A DNA stretch of 64,000 nt from Pseudarthrobacter sp. fls2-241-R2A-127 (GCF_030209355.1 NZ_JARVSF010000008.1:62001-126000), one strand, 5' to 3'; counted from the stretch's first letter, positions 1 through 8,900 are shown. Numbers and translations: made by a program. The notes: generated from the letters alone by a model not told the origin.

Positions 1-1
1 C

Positions 2-277
2 ATCCTCACGGCGGACACACCACCGCCCGGGACTGAATCCACCATCTTCGGAAAGCTGACGGAGCTCCATGACCGCGTGCCGCTGCCCATGGACAAAGCC
101 ACCATGGAGGCCTGGCTGGACCCGCAGGCTGACGACGCAGCCGCCCTTGTGGACCTGGTGCGGTCAGGAGTCAAGGACGCTGCCGCCGACTGGCATGTGG
201 AGTCCGTCGGCAAGGACGTCGGTAACGTCCGCAACAACGGACCTGAGTTGATCCGTCCGGTGGAGGCCCTGTTCTAG
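2..277 (+). CDS. SOS response-associated peptidase (SRAP/YedK/HMCES family), C-terminal part
   Basis: The gene enters the window from the left; 91 C-terminal residues are visible. SRAP proteins form a covalent link to abasic sites in single-stranded DNA through an N-terminal cysteine, which is outside this window. What is seen is the family's C-terminal block: an ILTADTPP strand, then LHDRVPLPM, where the His of the HDR(M/V)P motif is the active-site histidine of YedK, then a tryptophan-leucine helix start (AWLD). The tail NNGPELIRPV also fits the family. It lies 1.6 kb from an SOS-boxed dnaE2 gene, so the left end of the window looks repair-related. The 5' end and promoter cannot be seen. 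Confidence 0.85.
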   Translation: MLTADTPPPGTESTIFGKLTELHDRVPLPMDKATMEAWLDPQADDAAALVDLVRSGVKDAAADWHVESVGKDVGNVRNNGPELIRPVEALF

Positions 278-304
278 CAGCCCCGCCACGGGCGCGGACA
301 GCCA

Positions 305-727
305 TCACACGGTGACCGTTCCGGCGTCGTCCACGGTCCAGGTGGGGTTGTACGCCACCTCCCAGCGGAAGCCGTCAGGGTCTGCAAAGTACCCTGTATA
401 GCCGCCCCAGGGCTGTGTGACGGGTTCGGCGATGATGACAGCGCCCGCTCCCGCGGCCTCTTCCATGACCCGGTCCACGTCCGCGGCGCTTTCCAGGTTG
501 TGGCTCAACGTGACGCAGGGAATCCCGTCCGGCGGGCTGACGCCTGCTTCCGCCTGCATCTGCCGGGCGTCCCAGAGGGAAAGCACCAGGCCGTGGTTCA
601 CCTGGATGAACAGCACCTCCCCGGCAACCTCGCGGTGGACCGGCCAGCCGAGGCCGTCGACATAGAAGGCCCGGGACCGGTCAACGCTGCGGACTCCGAG
701 GGAGATAAAGTCGACTCTTGGCTCCAT
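305..727 (-). CDS. VOC family (glyoxalase/bleomycin resistance-like) protein
   Basis: A 140-residue single-unit protein with the vicinal-oxygen-chelate fold pattern. It opens with a strand and helix (FISLGVRSVDRSRAFYVDGLGWP) and closes with the typical GYFADPDGFRWEVAYNP block, whose glutamate is the usual C-terminal metal ligand. A histidine or glutamate at the usual first ligand position is not obvious, since the first strand reads FISLGV, so a metal-free or non-enzymatic VOC is possible. Substrate unknown. It is convergent with the SRAP gene and starts only 19 bp from the divergent chorismate mutase start, so the two genes' promoters must overlap coding sequence. Confidence 0.8.
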   Translation of the reverse strand: MEPRVDFISLGVRSVDRSRAFYVDGLGWPVHREVAGEVLFIQVNHGLVLSLWDARQMQAEAGVSPPDGIPCVTLSHNLESAADVDRVMEEAAGAGAVIIAEPVTQPWGGYTGYFADPDGFRWEVAYNPTWTVDDAGTVTV

Positions 728-740
728 GCTTCGATACTGT
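712..740 (+). promoter_or_regulatory. Candidate promoter for a leaderless chorismate mutase mRNA
   Basis: A TACTGT hexamer (735-740, TANNNT type) ends 6 nt before the ATG at 747. A TCGACT hexamer about 18 nt further upstream (711-716) matches TTGACA at 4 of 6 positions. With the usual 6-7 nt from -10 to start site, transcription would begin at the ATG itself. There is no ribosome-binding site before this ATG, which agrees with a leaderless message. This is inference from spacing only. Confidence 0.4.
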
Positions 741-746
741 CAGACG

Positions 747-1067
747 ATGGCGACAATTCAAGGAAACGATCGGGATGCCCAGGCCGACAAGGAACAACTC
801 GCGGCTGTCCGGGTTGCCGTCGATGAGGTGGACGACCAGATCGTCACCCTCATCGCCCGCCGTGAACGGCTGATCCGGATCGCAGGAACCCTGAAAGGCG
901 ACGACGCCGAGGTGCGGGCGCCCGGCCGGGTGGAGCGCATCATTGAGCACGTCCGGGCCGCGGCAGAGAAAAAGGACATTGACCCGGACATCGTCGAGTC
1001 AACCTACCGGGCCATGATCTCCGGGTTCATTGAACTCGAACTGAAGATCCACAAGGAAAGCAGCTAA
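747..1067 (+). CDS. Chorismate mutase (AroQ class)
   Basis: Predicted to convert chorismate to prephenate, the first step towards phenylalanine and tyrosine, in the cytoplasm. The 106-residue all-helical protein has the AroQ signature: an N-terminal helix RVAVDEVDDQIVTLIARRERL with the conserved Arg, Asp and Arg positions, a central V(R)xPGRVERIIEHV segment, and a final helix IVESTYRAMISGFIELEL. I chose the ATG at 747 rather than the in-frame ATG at 726, because the upstream seven residues overlap the divergent VOC start and add nothing conserved. The gene stands alone and ends 6 bp before a convergent gene. The small stand-alone size is usual for monofunctional actinobacterial enzymes. Confidence 0.85.
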   Translation: MATIQGNDRDAQADKEQLAAVRVAVDEVDDQIVTLIARRERLIRIAGTLKGDDAEVRAPGRVERIIEHVRAAAEKKDIDPDIVESTYRAMISGFIELELKIHKESS

Positions 1068-1073
1068 GGAACC

Positions 1074-1463
1074 CTACAGGGATTCATCCACCGGCACCCC
1101 ATGCTGGAATTCCCGTCCGTCAGCCTCACTGAAGGCTGACAGGAGGTGCCCTTTCCCGAGCCCGTTCAAGGCAGTGGCGGGAAAGCTCCCGGTAATGGTG
1201 CTGTCCGAATGGGACACGCCGGACAGGTCGTAGTCTTCCTCGACTCCCTGGTCTCGATTGAAGGCATAGCAGGCAATGGCCTCCCCGTTCATGAATTCAA
1301 TGCAAAGCCGCCGCTGCGTTGAATAGTCCGGTGTGGCTCCCATCAGACCCACCACATAGGCGCCGGATTCCGGAATGGCGCCATCGATATTGAACGTGGC
1401 CACCAGGGTGGAGTCCTGGGTCTTGATGCTTGCCTGCTTCAGGAGTGCGTCATCGGTACTCAT
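1074..1463 (-). CDS. Hypothetical protein, 129 aa
   Basis: I do not recognise this protein. It is acidic and strand-rich, with no transmembrane segment, signal peptide or recognisable motif. The stretches LVATFNIDG, GAYVVGLMG and TITGSFPA suggest a beta-sandwich. The start at 1463 follows a purine-rich stretch (CAGGATGATGGC); a longer form from 1499 adds a cysteine- and charge-rich segment of doubtful value. It is divergent from the SOS-boxed DUF6504-dnaE2 pair, with the box about 80 bp upstream of its start, so co-regulation by LexA is possible but unproven. Codon usage resembles the neighbours. Confidence 0.6.
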   Translation of the reverse strand: MSTDDALLKQASIKTQDSTLVATFNIDGAIPESGAYVVGLMGATPDYSTQRRLCIEFMNGEAIACYAFNRDQGVEEDYDLSGVSHSDSTITGSFPATALNGLGKGHLLSAFSEADGREFQHGVPVDESL

Positions 1464-1540
1464 GCCATCATCCTGCTCCCTGCCGCACGGTCCGTCCACC
1501 CCCGCCTATGTTTTGCCGCCTCCCCGGCGTAGACTTCCTT

Positions 1541-1562
1541 TATTCGAACACATATTCGAATA
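1541..1562. promoter_or_regulatory. LexA (SOS) box upstream of DUF6504-dnaE2
   Basis: Positions 1544-1559 read TCGAAC-N4-ATTCGA. This matches the actinobacterial/Bacillus-type LexA operator TCGAAC-N4-GTTCGA at 11 of 12 positions. The match sits inside a perfect 8-bp inverted repeat, TATTCGAA / TTCGAATA, with a 6-bp spacer. It lies 35-55 bp before the ATG of the DUF6504 gene, where it would cover a promoter. Confidence 0.85.
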
Positions 1563-1596
1563 AAGCAATTAGGGAAGTACAGTCCGGGAGGCGCGC

Positions 1597-1920
1597 ATGG
1601 GCATGTTCAGCGAGTCCATTGACGTGGCATGTTCAGCCTCCGGCCAGCCTGAGTTCCTGGAGTGGGCTGGAAGGGATTACCGCGTCTGTGCCGAACCCGT
1701 CAGATGGTATGAACGCCGGCAGTGGTGGGCTGAAGACGCCAGGGCCCCCCTTGGCAGCGGCCCAGGCGTGGTGGACCACGAAATCTGGCGAATCCAGGTG
1801 CTTCCTGCTGCCGCGGACAATGCTTCAGAACCACTGACCCTCGACCTCACCCGGCATGTTGGCAGCGGCCGTTGGCGCCTGCTGCGGATCCATGACGCCC
1901 TTCGCCCCAGAACAGCATGA
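1597..1920 (+). CDS. DUF6504 family protein preceding dnaE2
   Basis: A 107-residue tryptophan- and arginine-rich protein (EWAGRDYRVCAEPVRWYERRQWW; VDHEIWRIQV; GSGRWRLLRIHD). This composition fits the DUF6504 domain found beside or fused to the Y-family polymerase ImuB in actinobacterial mutagenesis cassettes. The start at 1597 has a GGGAGG ribosome-binding site 5 nt upstream. Its stop overlaps the dnaE2 start by 4 nt (ATGA), so the two are translationally coupled and presumably controlled by the LexA box at 1541-1562. The role is inferred from context: an accessory factor for translesion synthesis. No imuA or imuB gene is visible in the window. Confidence 0.7.
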   Translation: MGMFSESIDVACSASGQPEFLEWAGRDYRVCAEPVRWYERRQWWAEDARAPLGSGPGVVDHEIWRIQVLPAAADNASEPLTLDLTRHVGSGRWRLLRIHDALRPRTA

Positions 1921-4900
1921 GCTTCACCCACCTTCACGTTTCCACAGCATTCAGCGCCCACTACGGCGTCTCCTGGCCGGAAGAACTTGCCCAGGCCGCT
2001 GCCAGCGACGGCGCCACTGCCTTGGCCTGCACCGACCGGGACGGCCTCTACGGCACCATAAAACACCTCAAAGCCTGCATGGCTGCGGGCATCGACCCCA
2101 TCGTGGGGGTTGACCTTGCGGTCTTTGACGACGACGGAGACCAGCGGACGCAGGTGGCCGGCCGGGTGGTGGTGTTGGCTCGAGGCCACAATAATGGCGC
2201 TGGGTACCGTGCCTTGTGCCGGCTGGTTTCCGACGCCCACGCCCGGACCTCCGGGAAGGCGGGGGGAACAGTTCCCGTGGCAGTCACCCGAGCCGAGTTG
2301 GCTTCCCGGACCTTGGACCCTGCAACACTCAAGCCGGTGCTGACCGTCCTGATAGGTCCGGATTCAGACGTGGGAAGGGCCATGGGAGGCCGGCGCTACC
2401 TTCGTCCCAGGACACTTTTCAAACAATGGCTGGACGCCATGCCCGCGGGAACCGTCGTGGCGGAAATCGTCTCCCAGCTCAGCGCACCAGGCTTTCCCCT
2501 CAGCACCTCCCATGCAGTCCGTATGCTCCGGCTCGCAGAGGAACACCACGTGCCCGCCATCCTCAGCAACGCGGTGCGGTACTGCGCTGCTGACGGTGCG
2601 CCAACAGCGGATGTCCTGGACTCTGCCCGTACTTTGAAGTCCCTGCCCGAACTGGCAGGGGAACCGTTGCTGCAGCCCACCGGACAGGGATGGCTGAAAA
2701 CCGCGGAGCAGATGCTCGGCCTGGGCAAGGAAATCATTTCCGCTGCGGGGTACGGGGCAGCCGACCTCAAGCAGTTGATGGCCCAAACCGAGGCGCTCGC
2801 CGACCTCTGCCGGATGGACCCCGCCACGGACATGGGGTGGAAGCAACCCGTGGTGCCGGAAGCATCGGTTATTGGCATTACCCAGGATCCGCATGTGGAA
2901 CTCATCCAGAGGTGCCATGCGGGAATCGGCAGGCGGTTCCCCGGGATAGGCGGACATGACGAAACCACGATGCTGGCACGGCTGGAGCACGAGTTGGGGA
3001 TCATCAGGAACCTGGGGTTCTCTTCCTACTTCCTGACCGTGGCTGAGGTATCCCGGATGATCCAGGACATGGGAGTCAGGGCGGCAGCCCGCGGATCCGG
3101 GGCGTCCAGCCTGGTCAACTACCTGATCGAGGTCAGCCACGTAAATCCCTTGCAGCACGATCTCATCTTTGAACGGTTCCTCTCCAACGACCGTGCCACG
3201 CTCCCGGACATCGACATCGACGTCGAAAGCGCTGAACGCCATAACGTCTACCGCCAAATCTTCGAACGCTTCGGCGCCGAGCGCGTGACCCTGATGAGCA
3301 TGCAAAACGGGTACCGGGCCCGGGGGGCAGTGCGTGACGCCGGGATGGCGCTGGGCATGGACGACGACGAAGTGGGGGAGATCGCCAAGCAATTGTGGCG
3401 GTTCTCCGCCAGGAAATTCCGGGAAGCACTGCAGGAAAAACCCGAGCTCAAGGAGTTCGCGGGCCGGGTGGAGCACCGCGATGCCGACGGAAACCAGCAA
3501 CTGGACCTGCTGGTGGACCTGACCGAACGGCTGGACCGGCTGCCCCGGCACATCTCGATGCACCCCTGCGGGGTCATCCTGGGGGACGCCACCCTCCTGG
3601 ACCGCACCCCTGTCCAGCCCAGCGGCCTGGGCCTGCCCATGAGCCAGTTCGATAAACACGACATGGACCCCATGGGCATGCTCAAGCTCGATGTCCTCGG
3701 TGTCAGGATGCAAAGCGCCATGGCGTTCGCAGTCCGGGAAGTGATCCGCCTCCACCCGTCCAAGGCCGAGGTAGTGGCTGCAGGCCGCCACCCCGCAGGA
3801 CCGGACGGAAGCGGACCTGACTACATCGCCGCCGACGGCCGGATCGACCTCAACTCCGTCCCCCTCGACGACGAACCCACCTATGAGCTGATCCGCAGCA
3901 CCCACACCCTCGGGTGTTTCCAGATTGAATCCCCGGGACAGCGGGAGCTGATTGGAAAGCTGGCCCCCAGGGAGTTCAACGACCTCATCATCGATATCTC
4001 CCTGTTCCGGCCAGGACCCATGAAATCGGACATGGTGCGGCCCTTCCTGGAACACCGCCACGGATTCGCCCCTGAGGTGTACCCGCACCCGCACCTCAAG
4101 CCCGTGCTCCAGGAAACCCATGGAGTGACGGTCTTCCATGAGCAGATCCTCAAGACCTTCGACGTCATGACCGGATGCGGGCTGGCCCGCGCGGACGAAT
4201 TCAGGCGCGCCCTCGGCAACGAAGCCCTGGAAGTGGCGGTGGAGGAATTCTTCCGCCGCGAAGCCCGCGCCAGGAAATACTCTCCCGAGGTGGTGGACAA
4301 GGTCTGGGGAACCCTCAAAGCTTTTGGCAGCTTCGGTTTCTGCAAAGCCCACGGGGCAGCCTTTGCCGTGCCCACCTACCAGTCGGCCTGGCTCAAGACC
4401 CACCATCCCGAAGCGTTCCTCGCCGGACTGTGGGAGCATGACCCCGGAATGTATCCCAAGCGGCTGTTGGTTGCCGAAGCCCGGAGGCTCGGCATCCCCA
4501 TCCTGCCGCTCGACATCAACCGCAGCCAGGCAGAGTACCGGGTGGAGCGGGTGGAGACAGGCAAAGACCGGGGAAAGTTAGGTATCCGGCTGAGCTTGAA
4601 CGGAATCTACGGCCTCTCGGCGGCAGAACTGAAGCGGATCGTCGCCGGGCAGCCGTACGACTCCCTGGCGGACCTCAGGGCGCGCTCGCGGCTCAGCAAA
4701 CCCAGCATCAGGCGCCTCGCGCAGCTGGGAGCCTTCGATTCTCTGCACCGTGAAGCGGGAGGCCACGCCAACCGGGCGGACCTTGTGCAGCACCTTCAAC
4801 AACTCCAGGCCGGCAAAGGGGGGCGAAAGGGCCTGGAAGTCCTGGATGGCCAACTGTCGCTGCCCCTGGGGGATGTTGAACTACGGAACATCAAACCCGG

Positions 4901-5408
4901 ATTGCCGGCACCGACCCTGGTGGAAAACGTCAGGGCCGAACTCGACCTGATGGCCGTGGATGTCAGCAGCCACCTGATGGACAGCCACCGGCCGTTGCTG
5001 GACAGGCTCGGCGTCACCACAGCAGACTCCCTCCTGGGCCTGCGCAACGGCACCGAGGTCCTGGTGGCCGGTGTCCGGGTGGCAACCCAGACCCCTCCGA
5101 TGCGCGGCGGCAGGCGGGTGGTGTTCATCAGCATCGACGACGGCACCGGCTGCGTGGACTCGGTCTTCTTCCATGAAGCCCAGGAAAACGCAGGACCCCT
5201 CCTATTCGGTACCCGTTTGCTGCTGATCCGGGGCACCACCAGAAGGACCGGTCCCCGGGGCATCAGCCTGAGCGCGAGCATGGCCTGGGACTTGGCCCGC
5301 ACGGAGACTTTGCCGTTTCCGGAATCGACACCGCCCCTTGACCCTGAAGGCCCGCATCCCCTGGATGGCATCAGCAGGGCACTGGCCATCACCGGTTTCA
5401 GCGGCTGA
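1917..5408 (+). CDS. dnaE2: Error-prone DNA polymerase III alpha subunit DnaE2
   Basis: A C-family polymerase used for damage-induced translesion synthesis. The 1163 residues contain an N-terminal PHP domain (FTHLHVSTAFSAHYG..., ALACTDRDGLYG), the polymerase palm with catalytic aspartates D431-x-D433-x-D435 in LPDIDID, a fingers region, a helix-hairpin-helix region (KPSIRRLAQLGAFDSL) and a C-terminal OB fold (LVAGVRVATQTPPM...FISIDDGTG). It ends without the beta-clamp and tau-binding tail of replicative DnaE1, and its length fits DnaE2 (about 1050-1150 residues). Coupled to the DUF6504 gene by an ATGA overlap and downstream of a clear SOS box. In mycobacteria DnaE2 works with ImuA' and ImuB; those partners must lie elsewhere if present. 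Confidence 0.93.
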   Translation: MSFTHLHVSTAFSAHYGVSWPEELAQAAASDGATALACTDRDGLYGTIKHLKACMAAGIDPIVGVDLAVFDDDGDQRTQVAGRVVVLARGHNNGAGYRALCRLVSDAHARTSGKAGGTVPVAVTRAELASRTLDPATLKPVLTVLIGPDSDVGRAMGGRRYLRPRTLFKQWLDAMPAGTVVAEIVSQLSAPGFPLSTSHAVRMLRLAEEHHVPAILSNAVRYCAADGAPTADVLDSARTLKSLPELAGEPLLQPTGQGWLKTAEQMLGLGKEIISAAGYGAADLKQLMAQTEALADLCRMDPATDMGWKQPVVPEASVIGITQDPHVELIQRCHAGIGRRFPGIGGHDETTMLARLEHELGIIRNLGFSSYFLTVAEVSRMIQDMGVRAAARGSGASSLVNYLIEVSHVNPLQHDLIFERFLSNDRATLPDIDIDVESAERHNVYRQIFERFGAERVTLMSMQNGYRARGAVRDAGMALGMDDDEVGEIAKQLWRFSARKFREALQEKPELKEFAGRVEHRDADGNQQLDLLVDLTERLDRLPRHISMHPCGVILGDATLLDRTPVQPSGLGLPMSQFDKHDMDPMGMLKLDVLGVRMQSAMAFAVREVIRLHPSKAEVVAAGRHPAGPDGSGPDYIAADGRIDLNSVPLDDEPTYELIRSTHTLGCFQIESPGQRELIGKLAPREFNDLIIDISLFRPGPMKSDMVRPFLEHRHGFAPEVYPHPHLKPVLQETHGVTVFHEQILKTFDVMTGCGLARADEFRRALGNEALEVAVEEFFRREARARKYSPEVVDKVWGTLKAFGSFGFCKAHGAAFAVPTYQSAWLKTHHPEAFLAGLWEHDPGMYPKRLLVAEARRLGIPILPLDINRSQAEYRVERVETGKDRGKLGIRLSLNGIYGLSAAELKRIVAGQPYDSLADLRARSRLSKPSIRRLAQLGAFDSLHREAGGHANRADLVQHLQQLQAGKGGRKGLEVLDGQLSLPLGDVELRNIKPGLPAPTLVENVRAELDLMAVDVSSHLMDSHRPLLDRLGVTTADSLLGLRNGTEVLVAGVRVATQTPPMRGGRRVVFISIDDGTGCVDSVFFHEAQENAGPLLFGTRLLLIRGTTRRTGPRGISLSASMAWDLARTETLPFPESTPPLDPEGPHPLDGISRALAITGFSG

Positions 5409-5534
5409 ACCGTGCCCCGGGCACCGTGTGCCGCGTTGGTCGGCCCCTGCCGGAACCGATAGCATTGACGGTGGCTGGCTGTGGTCCCCGTATGCCACAA
5501 GCTATGAAGCCTGAACTTTGAATAGGAGACACCC

Positions 5535-7544
5535 GTGTCAGATGCCCAGCAGATCACCCTTCTCGTCGATGGCGAAGAGACCGTGGTGACTACCGGGACA
5601 ACCGGTGCGGAACTCTTCTTTGAGCGCCGTGACGTAGTTGTAGCCCGCGTCAACGGCGAACTGAAGGACCTGGACCAGGAACTTCCCGGGGGTGCCGAGG
5701 TGGAGGGCATCACCATCGATTCCCCCGACGGCCTGAACGTCCTGCGCCACTCCACCGCCCACGTGATGGCCCAAGCGGTGCAGCAGCTCCGTCCTGACGC
5801 CAAGCTGGGCATCGGCCCCTACATCACCGATGGCTTCTACTTCGATTTCGATGTGGCCGAGCCCTTCACTCCCGAGGACCTCAAGACCCTCGAAAAGATG
5901 ATGCAGAAGATCATCAACCAGAACCAGAAGTTCGTCCGCCGCGTGGTCAGCGAAGACGAGGCCCGCGAAGCCATGAAGAACGAGCCCTACAAGCTCGAGC
6001 TCCTGGGCAAAAAGAACGAAGCCGCCGAAGCCGGGGAAGGCGTGAACGTCGAAGTCGGCGCCGGCGACATCACCATTTACGACAACGTGGAACGCAAAGA
6101 AGGGACCACCGTCTGGTGCGATCTCTGCCGTGGCCCGCACCTGCCCAACACCAAACTCATCTCCAACGCGTTCGCGCTGACCCGGTCCTCGTCCGCGTAC
6201 TGGCTGGGCAACCAGAAGAACCAGCAGCTGCAGCGCATCTACGGCACCGCCTGGCCCACCAAGGACGCACTGAAGGCCTACCAGGAGCGCATCGCCGAGG
6301 CCGAACGCCGCGACCACCGCAAGCTCGGATCCGAACTGGACCTGTTCTCCTTCCCTGACGAGCTTGGCTCCGGCCTGCCCGTCTTCCACCCCAAGGGTGG
6401 CATCATCCGCAAGGAGATGGAGGACTACTCCCGCCAGCGGCACGTCGAGGCCGGCTATGAGTTCGTCTACACCCCGCACATCACCAAGGGCCACCTGTAC
6501 GAGGTCTCCGGCCACCTTGACTGGTACAAGGAAGGCATGTTCCCGGCCATGCACGTTGATGCGGAACTCAACGAGGACGGCACCGTTCGCAAGCCCGGCC
6601 AGGATTACTACCTGAAGCCGATGAACTGCCCCATGCACAACCTCATCTTCCGTTCCCGCGGCCGGTCCTACCGCGAACTGCCCCTCCGGCTGTTCGAATT
6701 CGGTTCGGTCTACCGGTACGAGAAGTCCGGCGTGGTGCACGGCCTGACCCGTGTCCGGGGCATGACACAGGACGACGCCCACATCTACTGCACCCGCGAA
6801 CAGATGAAGGACGAGCTCACCAAGACCCTCACCTTCGTCCTGGACCTGCTCAAGGACTACGGCCTGAACGACTTCTACCTGGAGCTGTCCACCAAGGACC
6901 CGGAGAAGTACGTAGGCGACGACGCCACCTGGGAGGAAGCCACCCGCACCCTGGCCGAGGTGGCGCAGGAGTCCGGTCTGGAACTGGTGCCGGACCCGGG
7001 CGGAGCCGCTTTCTACGGACCCAAGATCTCCGTGCAGGCGAAGGATGCGCTGGGCCGCACCTGGCAGATGTCCACCATCCAGCTGGACTTCAACCTGCCC
7101 GAACGGTTCGAACTTGAATTCCAGGCCGCAGACGGAACCCGCCAGCGCCCCGTGATGATCCACCGCGCACTGTTTGGATCCGTGGAGCGGTTCATGGGCG
7201 TCCTGACCGAGCACTACGCCGGCGCCTTCCCCGCATGGCTGGCCCCGGTCCAGGTGGTGGGCATTCCCGTGGCGGAGGCCTTCAACGACTACATGTTCGA
7301 CGTCGTCGACGAGCTCAAGGCGGCGGGTATCCGCGCCGAGGTGGATACCTCCTCGGACCGGTTCCCCAAGAAGATCCGCACGGCCAGCAAGGACAAGATC
7401 CCGTTCGTGCTCATCGCCGGCGGCGACGACGCGGAGGCAGGAGCCGTGTCCTTCCGGTTCCGGGACGGCAGCCAGGACAACGGCGTGCCCGTGGCCGAGG
7501 CAGTCAAGCGGATTACCGAAGCCGTCCGTAACCGGACCAGCTAG
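5535..7544 (+). CDS. thrS: Threonyl-tRNA synthetase
   Basis: Charges tRNA-Thr with threonine. The 669-residue class II enzyme has an N-terminal TGS domain, the editing domain ([14 protein letters not shown], the histidine-rich editing site), and the catalytic core. The zinc-binding cysteine is C365 in MNCPMH, motif 2 is around residues 395-420 ([17 protein letters not shown]), and motif 3 is [13 protein letters not shown]. The C-terminal anticodon-binding domain follows. Translation starts at GTG 5535, preceded by AGGAG. It leads the conserved actinobacterial order thrS-HIT-pgsA. I see no T-box elements in the 126 bp upstream. Confidence 0.97.
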   Translation: MSDAQQITLLVDGEETVVTTGTTGAELFFERRDVVVARVNGELKDLDQELPGGAEVEGITIDSPDGLNVLRHSTAHVMAQAVQQLRPDAKLGIGPYITDGFYFDFDVAEPFTPEDLKTLEKMMQKIINQNQKFVRRVVSEDEAREAMKNEPYKLELLGKKNEAAEAGEGVNVEVGAGDITIYDNVERKEGTTVWCDLCRGPHLPNTKLISNAFALTRSSSAYWLGNQKNQQLQRIYGTAWPTKDALKAYQERIAEAERRDHRKLGSELDLFSFPDELGSGLPVFHPKGGIIRKEMEDYSRQRHVEAGYEFVYTPHITKGHLYEVSGHLDWYKEGMFPAMHVDAELNEDGTVRKPGQDYYLKPMNCPMHNLIFRSRGRSYRELPLRLFEFGSVYRYEKSGVVHGLTRVRGMTQDDAHIYCTREQMKDELTKTLTFVLDLLKDYGLNDFYLELSTKDPEKYVGDDATWEEATRTLAEVAQESGLELVPDPGGAAFYGPKISVQAKDALGRTWQMSTIQLDFNLPERFELEFQAADGTRQRPVMIHRALFGSVERFMGVLTEHYAGAFPAWLAPVQVVGIPVAEAFNDYMFDVVDELKAAGIRAEVDTSSDRFPKKIRTASKDKIPFVLIAGGDDAEAGAVSFRFRDGSQDNGVPVAEAVKRITEAVRNRTS

Positions 7545-7562
7545 CCGAACGGAAACAGCACA

Positions 7563-8150
7563 GTGCAGGAGAACACAGGCGCAGGGTATCCGGGTGATGC
7601 CGGCGTTACCGACGACTTCGACCTCGCCGGTGTCCCGGACGCTTTCCAGCGCCTGTGGACTCCGCACCGCATGGCCTACATCAAGGGCGGCCAGCACCAG
7701 TTCAAGAACGAAAACGACTGCCCGTTCTGCGTTGGCCCGGGCCGCACCGATGAAGAGGCGCTCATTGTCCACCGCGGCAGGACCTGCTACGTGGTGCTGA
7801 ACCTGTTCCCTTACAACCCGGGCCACCTGTTGGTATGCCCTTACCGGCACATCCCGGACTACACGGACCTGACCCTTGAGGAGACGGCCGAGTTTGCCGA
7901 GCTCACCCAGACGGCCATGCGGGTCCTGCGCAAGGTATCCAATCCAGGCGGTTTCAACCTGGGCATGAACCAGGGCGTTGTGGGCGGGGCGGGGATTTCC
8001 GCGCACCTGCACCAGCACATCGTTCCGCGCTGGGGCGGCGACGGAAACTTCTTCCCGATCATCGCCCAGACCAAGGCCATCACCCAGACCCTCGACGAGG
8101 TCCGGCAGCAAGTGGCTGACGCCTGGCCCGGGGAGTCGGATGCTGAATAG
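7563..8150 (+). CDS. HIT family hydrolase / Ap4A phosphorylase-like protein
   Basis: A 195-residue histidine-triad protein. The catalytic triad H148-x-H150-x-H152 lies in SAHLHQHIVPRW and follows a GMNQGVVGGAG loop. An N-terminal CPFC motif (NDCPFCVGPG) could hold a metal. The same gene order in M. tuberculosis (thrS, Rv2613c, pgsA1) places a diadenosine-tetraphosphate phosphorylase here, so Ap4A degradation, perhaps of by-products of aminoacyl-tRNA synthetases, is the likely role. Start is GTG 7563, 18 nt after thrS. The 3' end overlaps pgsA by 11 nt, which indicates an operon. Confidence 0.9.
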   Translation: MQENTGAGYPGDAGVTDDFDLAGVPDAFQRLWTPHRMAYIKGGQHQFKNENDCPFCVGPGRTDEEALIVHRGRTCYVVLNLFPYNPGHLLVCPYRHIPDYTDLTLEETAEFAELTQTAMRVLRKVSNPGGFNLGMNQGVVGGAGISAHLHQHIVPRWGGDGNFFPIIAQTKAITQTLDEVRQQVADAWPGESDAE

Positions 8151-8763
8151 GCATGCCCGCGGGTTCTTCACCGCCCTGTTCACCCCGCTGGCACGCTGGC
8201 TGCTTCGCCTGGGCGTTTCACCTGACGCAGTAACCATCGCAGGGACCCTTGGCGTGGCGGTAGGGGCCTTGGTGTTCTATCCGCTGGGACAACTGTTCTG
8301 GGGAACGGTCTTCATCACGGCATTCATCTTCTCCGACGTCCTGGACGGCATCATGGCCCGGATGCAGGACGTGAAGAGCCGCTGGGGCAACTTCCTTGAC
8401 TCCACCCTGGACCGCGTGGCCGATGGTGCGCTGTTCGCCGGGGTGGCAGTCTGGTTCTACACCGGCGGCAACAACGCCATCATCGCCTCGGCAGCTTTGG
8501 TCTGCCTGGTGCTGGGAATGGTTGTCTCGTACGCCCGTGCCAAGGCCGAGTCGCTGGGGTTCACCGCAAATGTGGGGATCGCGGAGCGGGCCGAACGGCT
8601 CGTGTCCGTCCTGGTGGTTACCGGCCTCACCGGCCTGGGGCTGCCGGCGGTGGTGCTCCTTGCCACCCTGGTCCTCCTGGCGGCGGCGAGCCTGGTCACA
8701 GTGGTACAGCGCGTTCTTTCGGTGCGCCGGCAGGCCCTGGCGGAGCCAACGCCCGCTGATTAA
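8140..8763 (+). CDS. pgsA: Phosphatidylinositol-phosphate synthase (CDP-alcohol phosphatidyltransferase)
   Basis: Joins CDP-diacylglycerol to inositol-1-phosphate in the membrane, the entry to phosphatidylinositol and its mannosides. The 207-residue protein carries the complete CDP-alcohol phosphotransferase motif: D69-G70-xx-A73-R74-x8-G83-xxx-D87-xxx-D91. About six hydrophobic segments follow the family pattern. The ATG at 8140 lies inside the end of the HIT gene, and a longer frame upstream is only read-through of the neighbour. The phosphatidylinositol assignment rests on gene order (thrS-HIT-pgsA). A phosphatidylglycerophosphate synthase is the main alternative. Confidence 0.88.
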   Translation: MLNRHARGFFTALFTPLARWLLRLGVSPDAVTIAGTLGVAVGALVFYPLGQLFWGTVFITAFIFSDVLDGIMARMQDVKSRWGNFLDSTLDRVADGALFAGVAVWFYTGGNNAIIASAALVCLVLGMVVSYARAKAESLGFTANVGIAERAERLVSVLVVTGLTGLGLPAVVLLATLVLLAAASLVTVVQRVLSVRRQALAEPTPAD

Positions 8764-8794
8764 GCATGATTAAGCCTGCCGCGCGGCGGGGGTC

Positions 8795-8800
8795 TAGTAT
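8795..8800 (+). promoter_or_regulatory. Candidate -10 element for pdxS
   Basis: TAGTAT fits the TANNNT actinobacterial -10 pattern and lies about 100 bp before the pdxS GTG. No convincing -35 hexamer is seen 16-18 bp upstream. Confidence 0.3.
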
Positions 8801-8900
8801 ATAAGTGCCCGGTCAAGCGACCCGGCAACCCGTGCGTGCACCTCCGGCAGTTGCCGCCGCATGCCCGGCGAAGATCATCTGTCTACCCATAGGGGTTTTT

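Noticed and set aside
2364..4439. Minus-strand open frame of 691 codons opposite dnaE2
   Set aside because: Antisense shadow of a confirmed polymerase gene.
5409..5534. T-box leader before thrS
   Set aside because: No T-box consensus, specifier stem or antiterminator seen in 126 bp.
5538..8237. Minus-strand open frame of 899 codons opposite thrS and the HIT gene
   Set aside because: It runs exactly antisense to well-supported genes; GC-rich third positions make such long mirror frames common. The translation has no recognisable domain and a His/Gly/Val-rich shadow composition.
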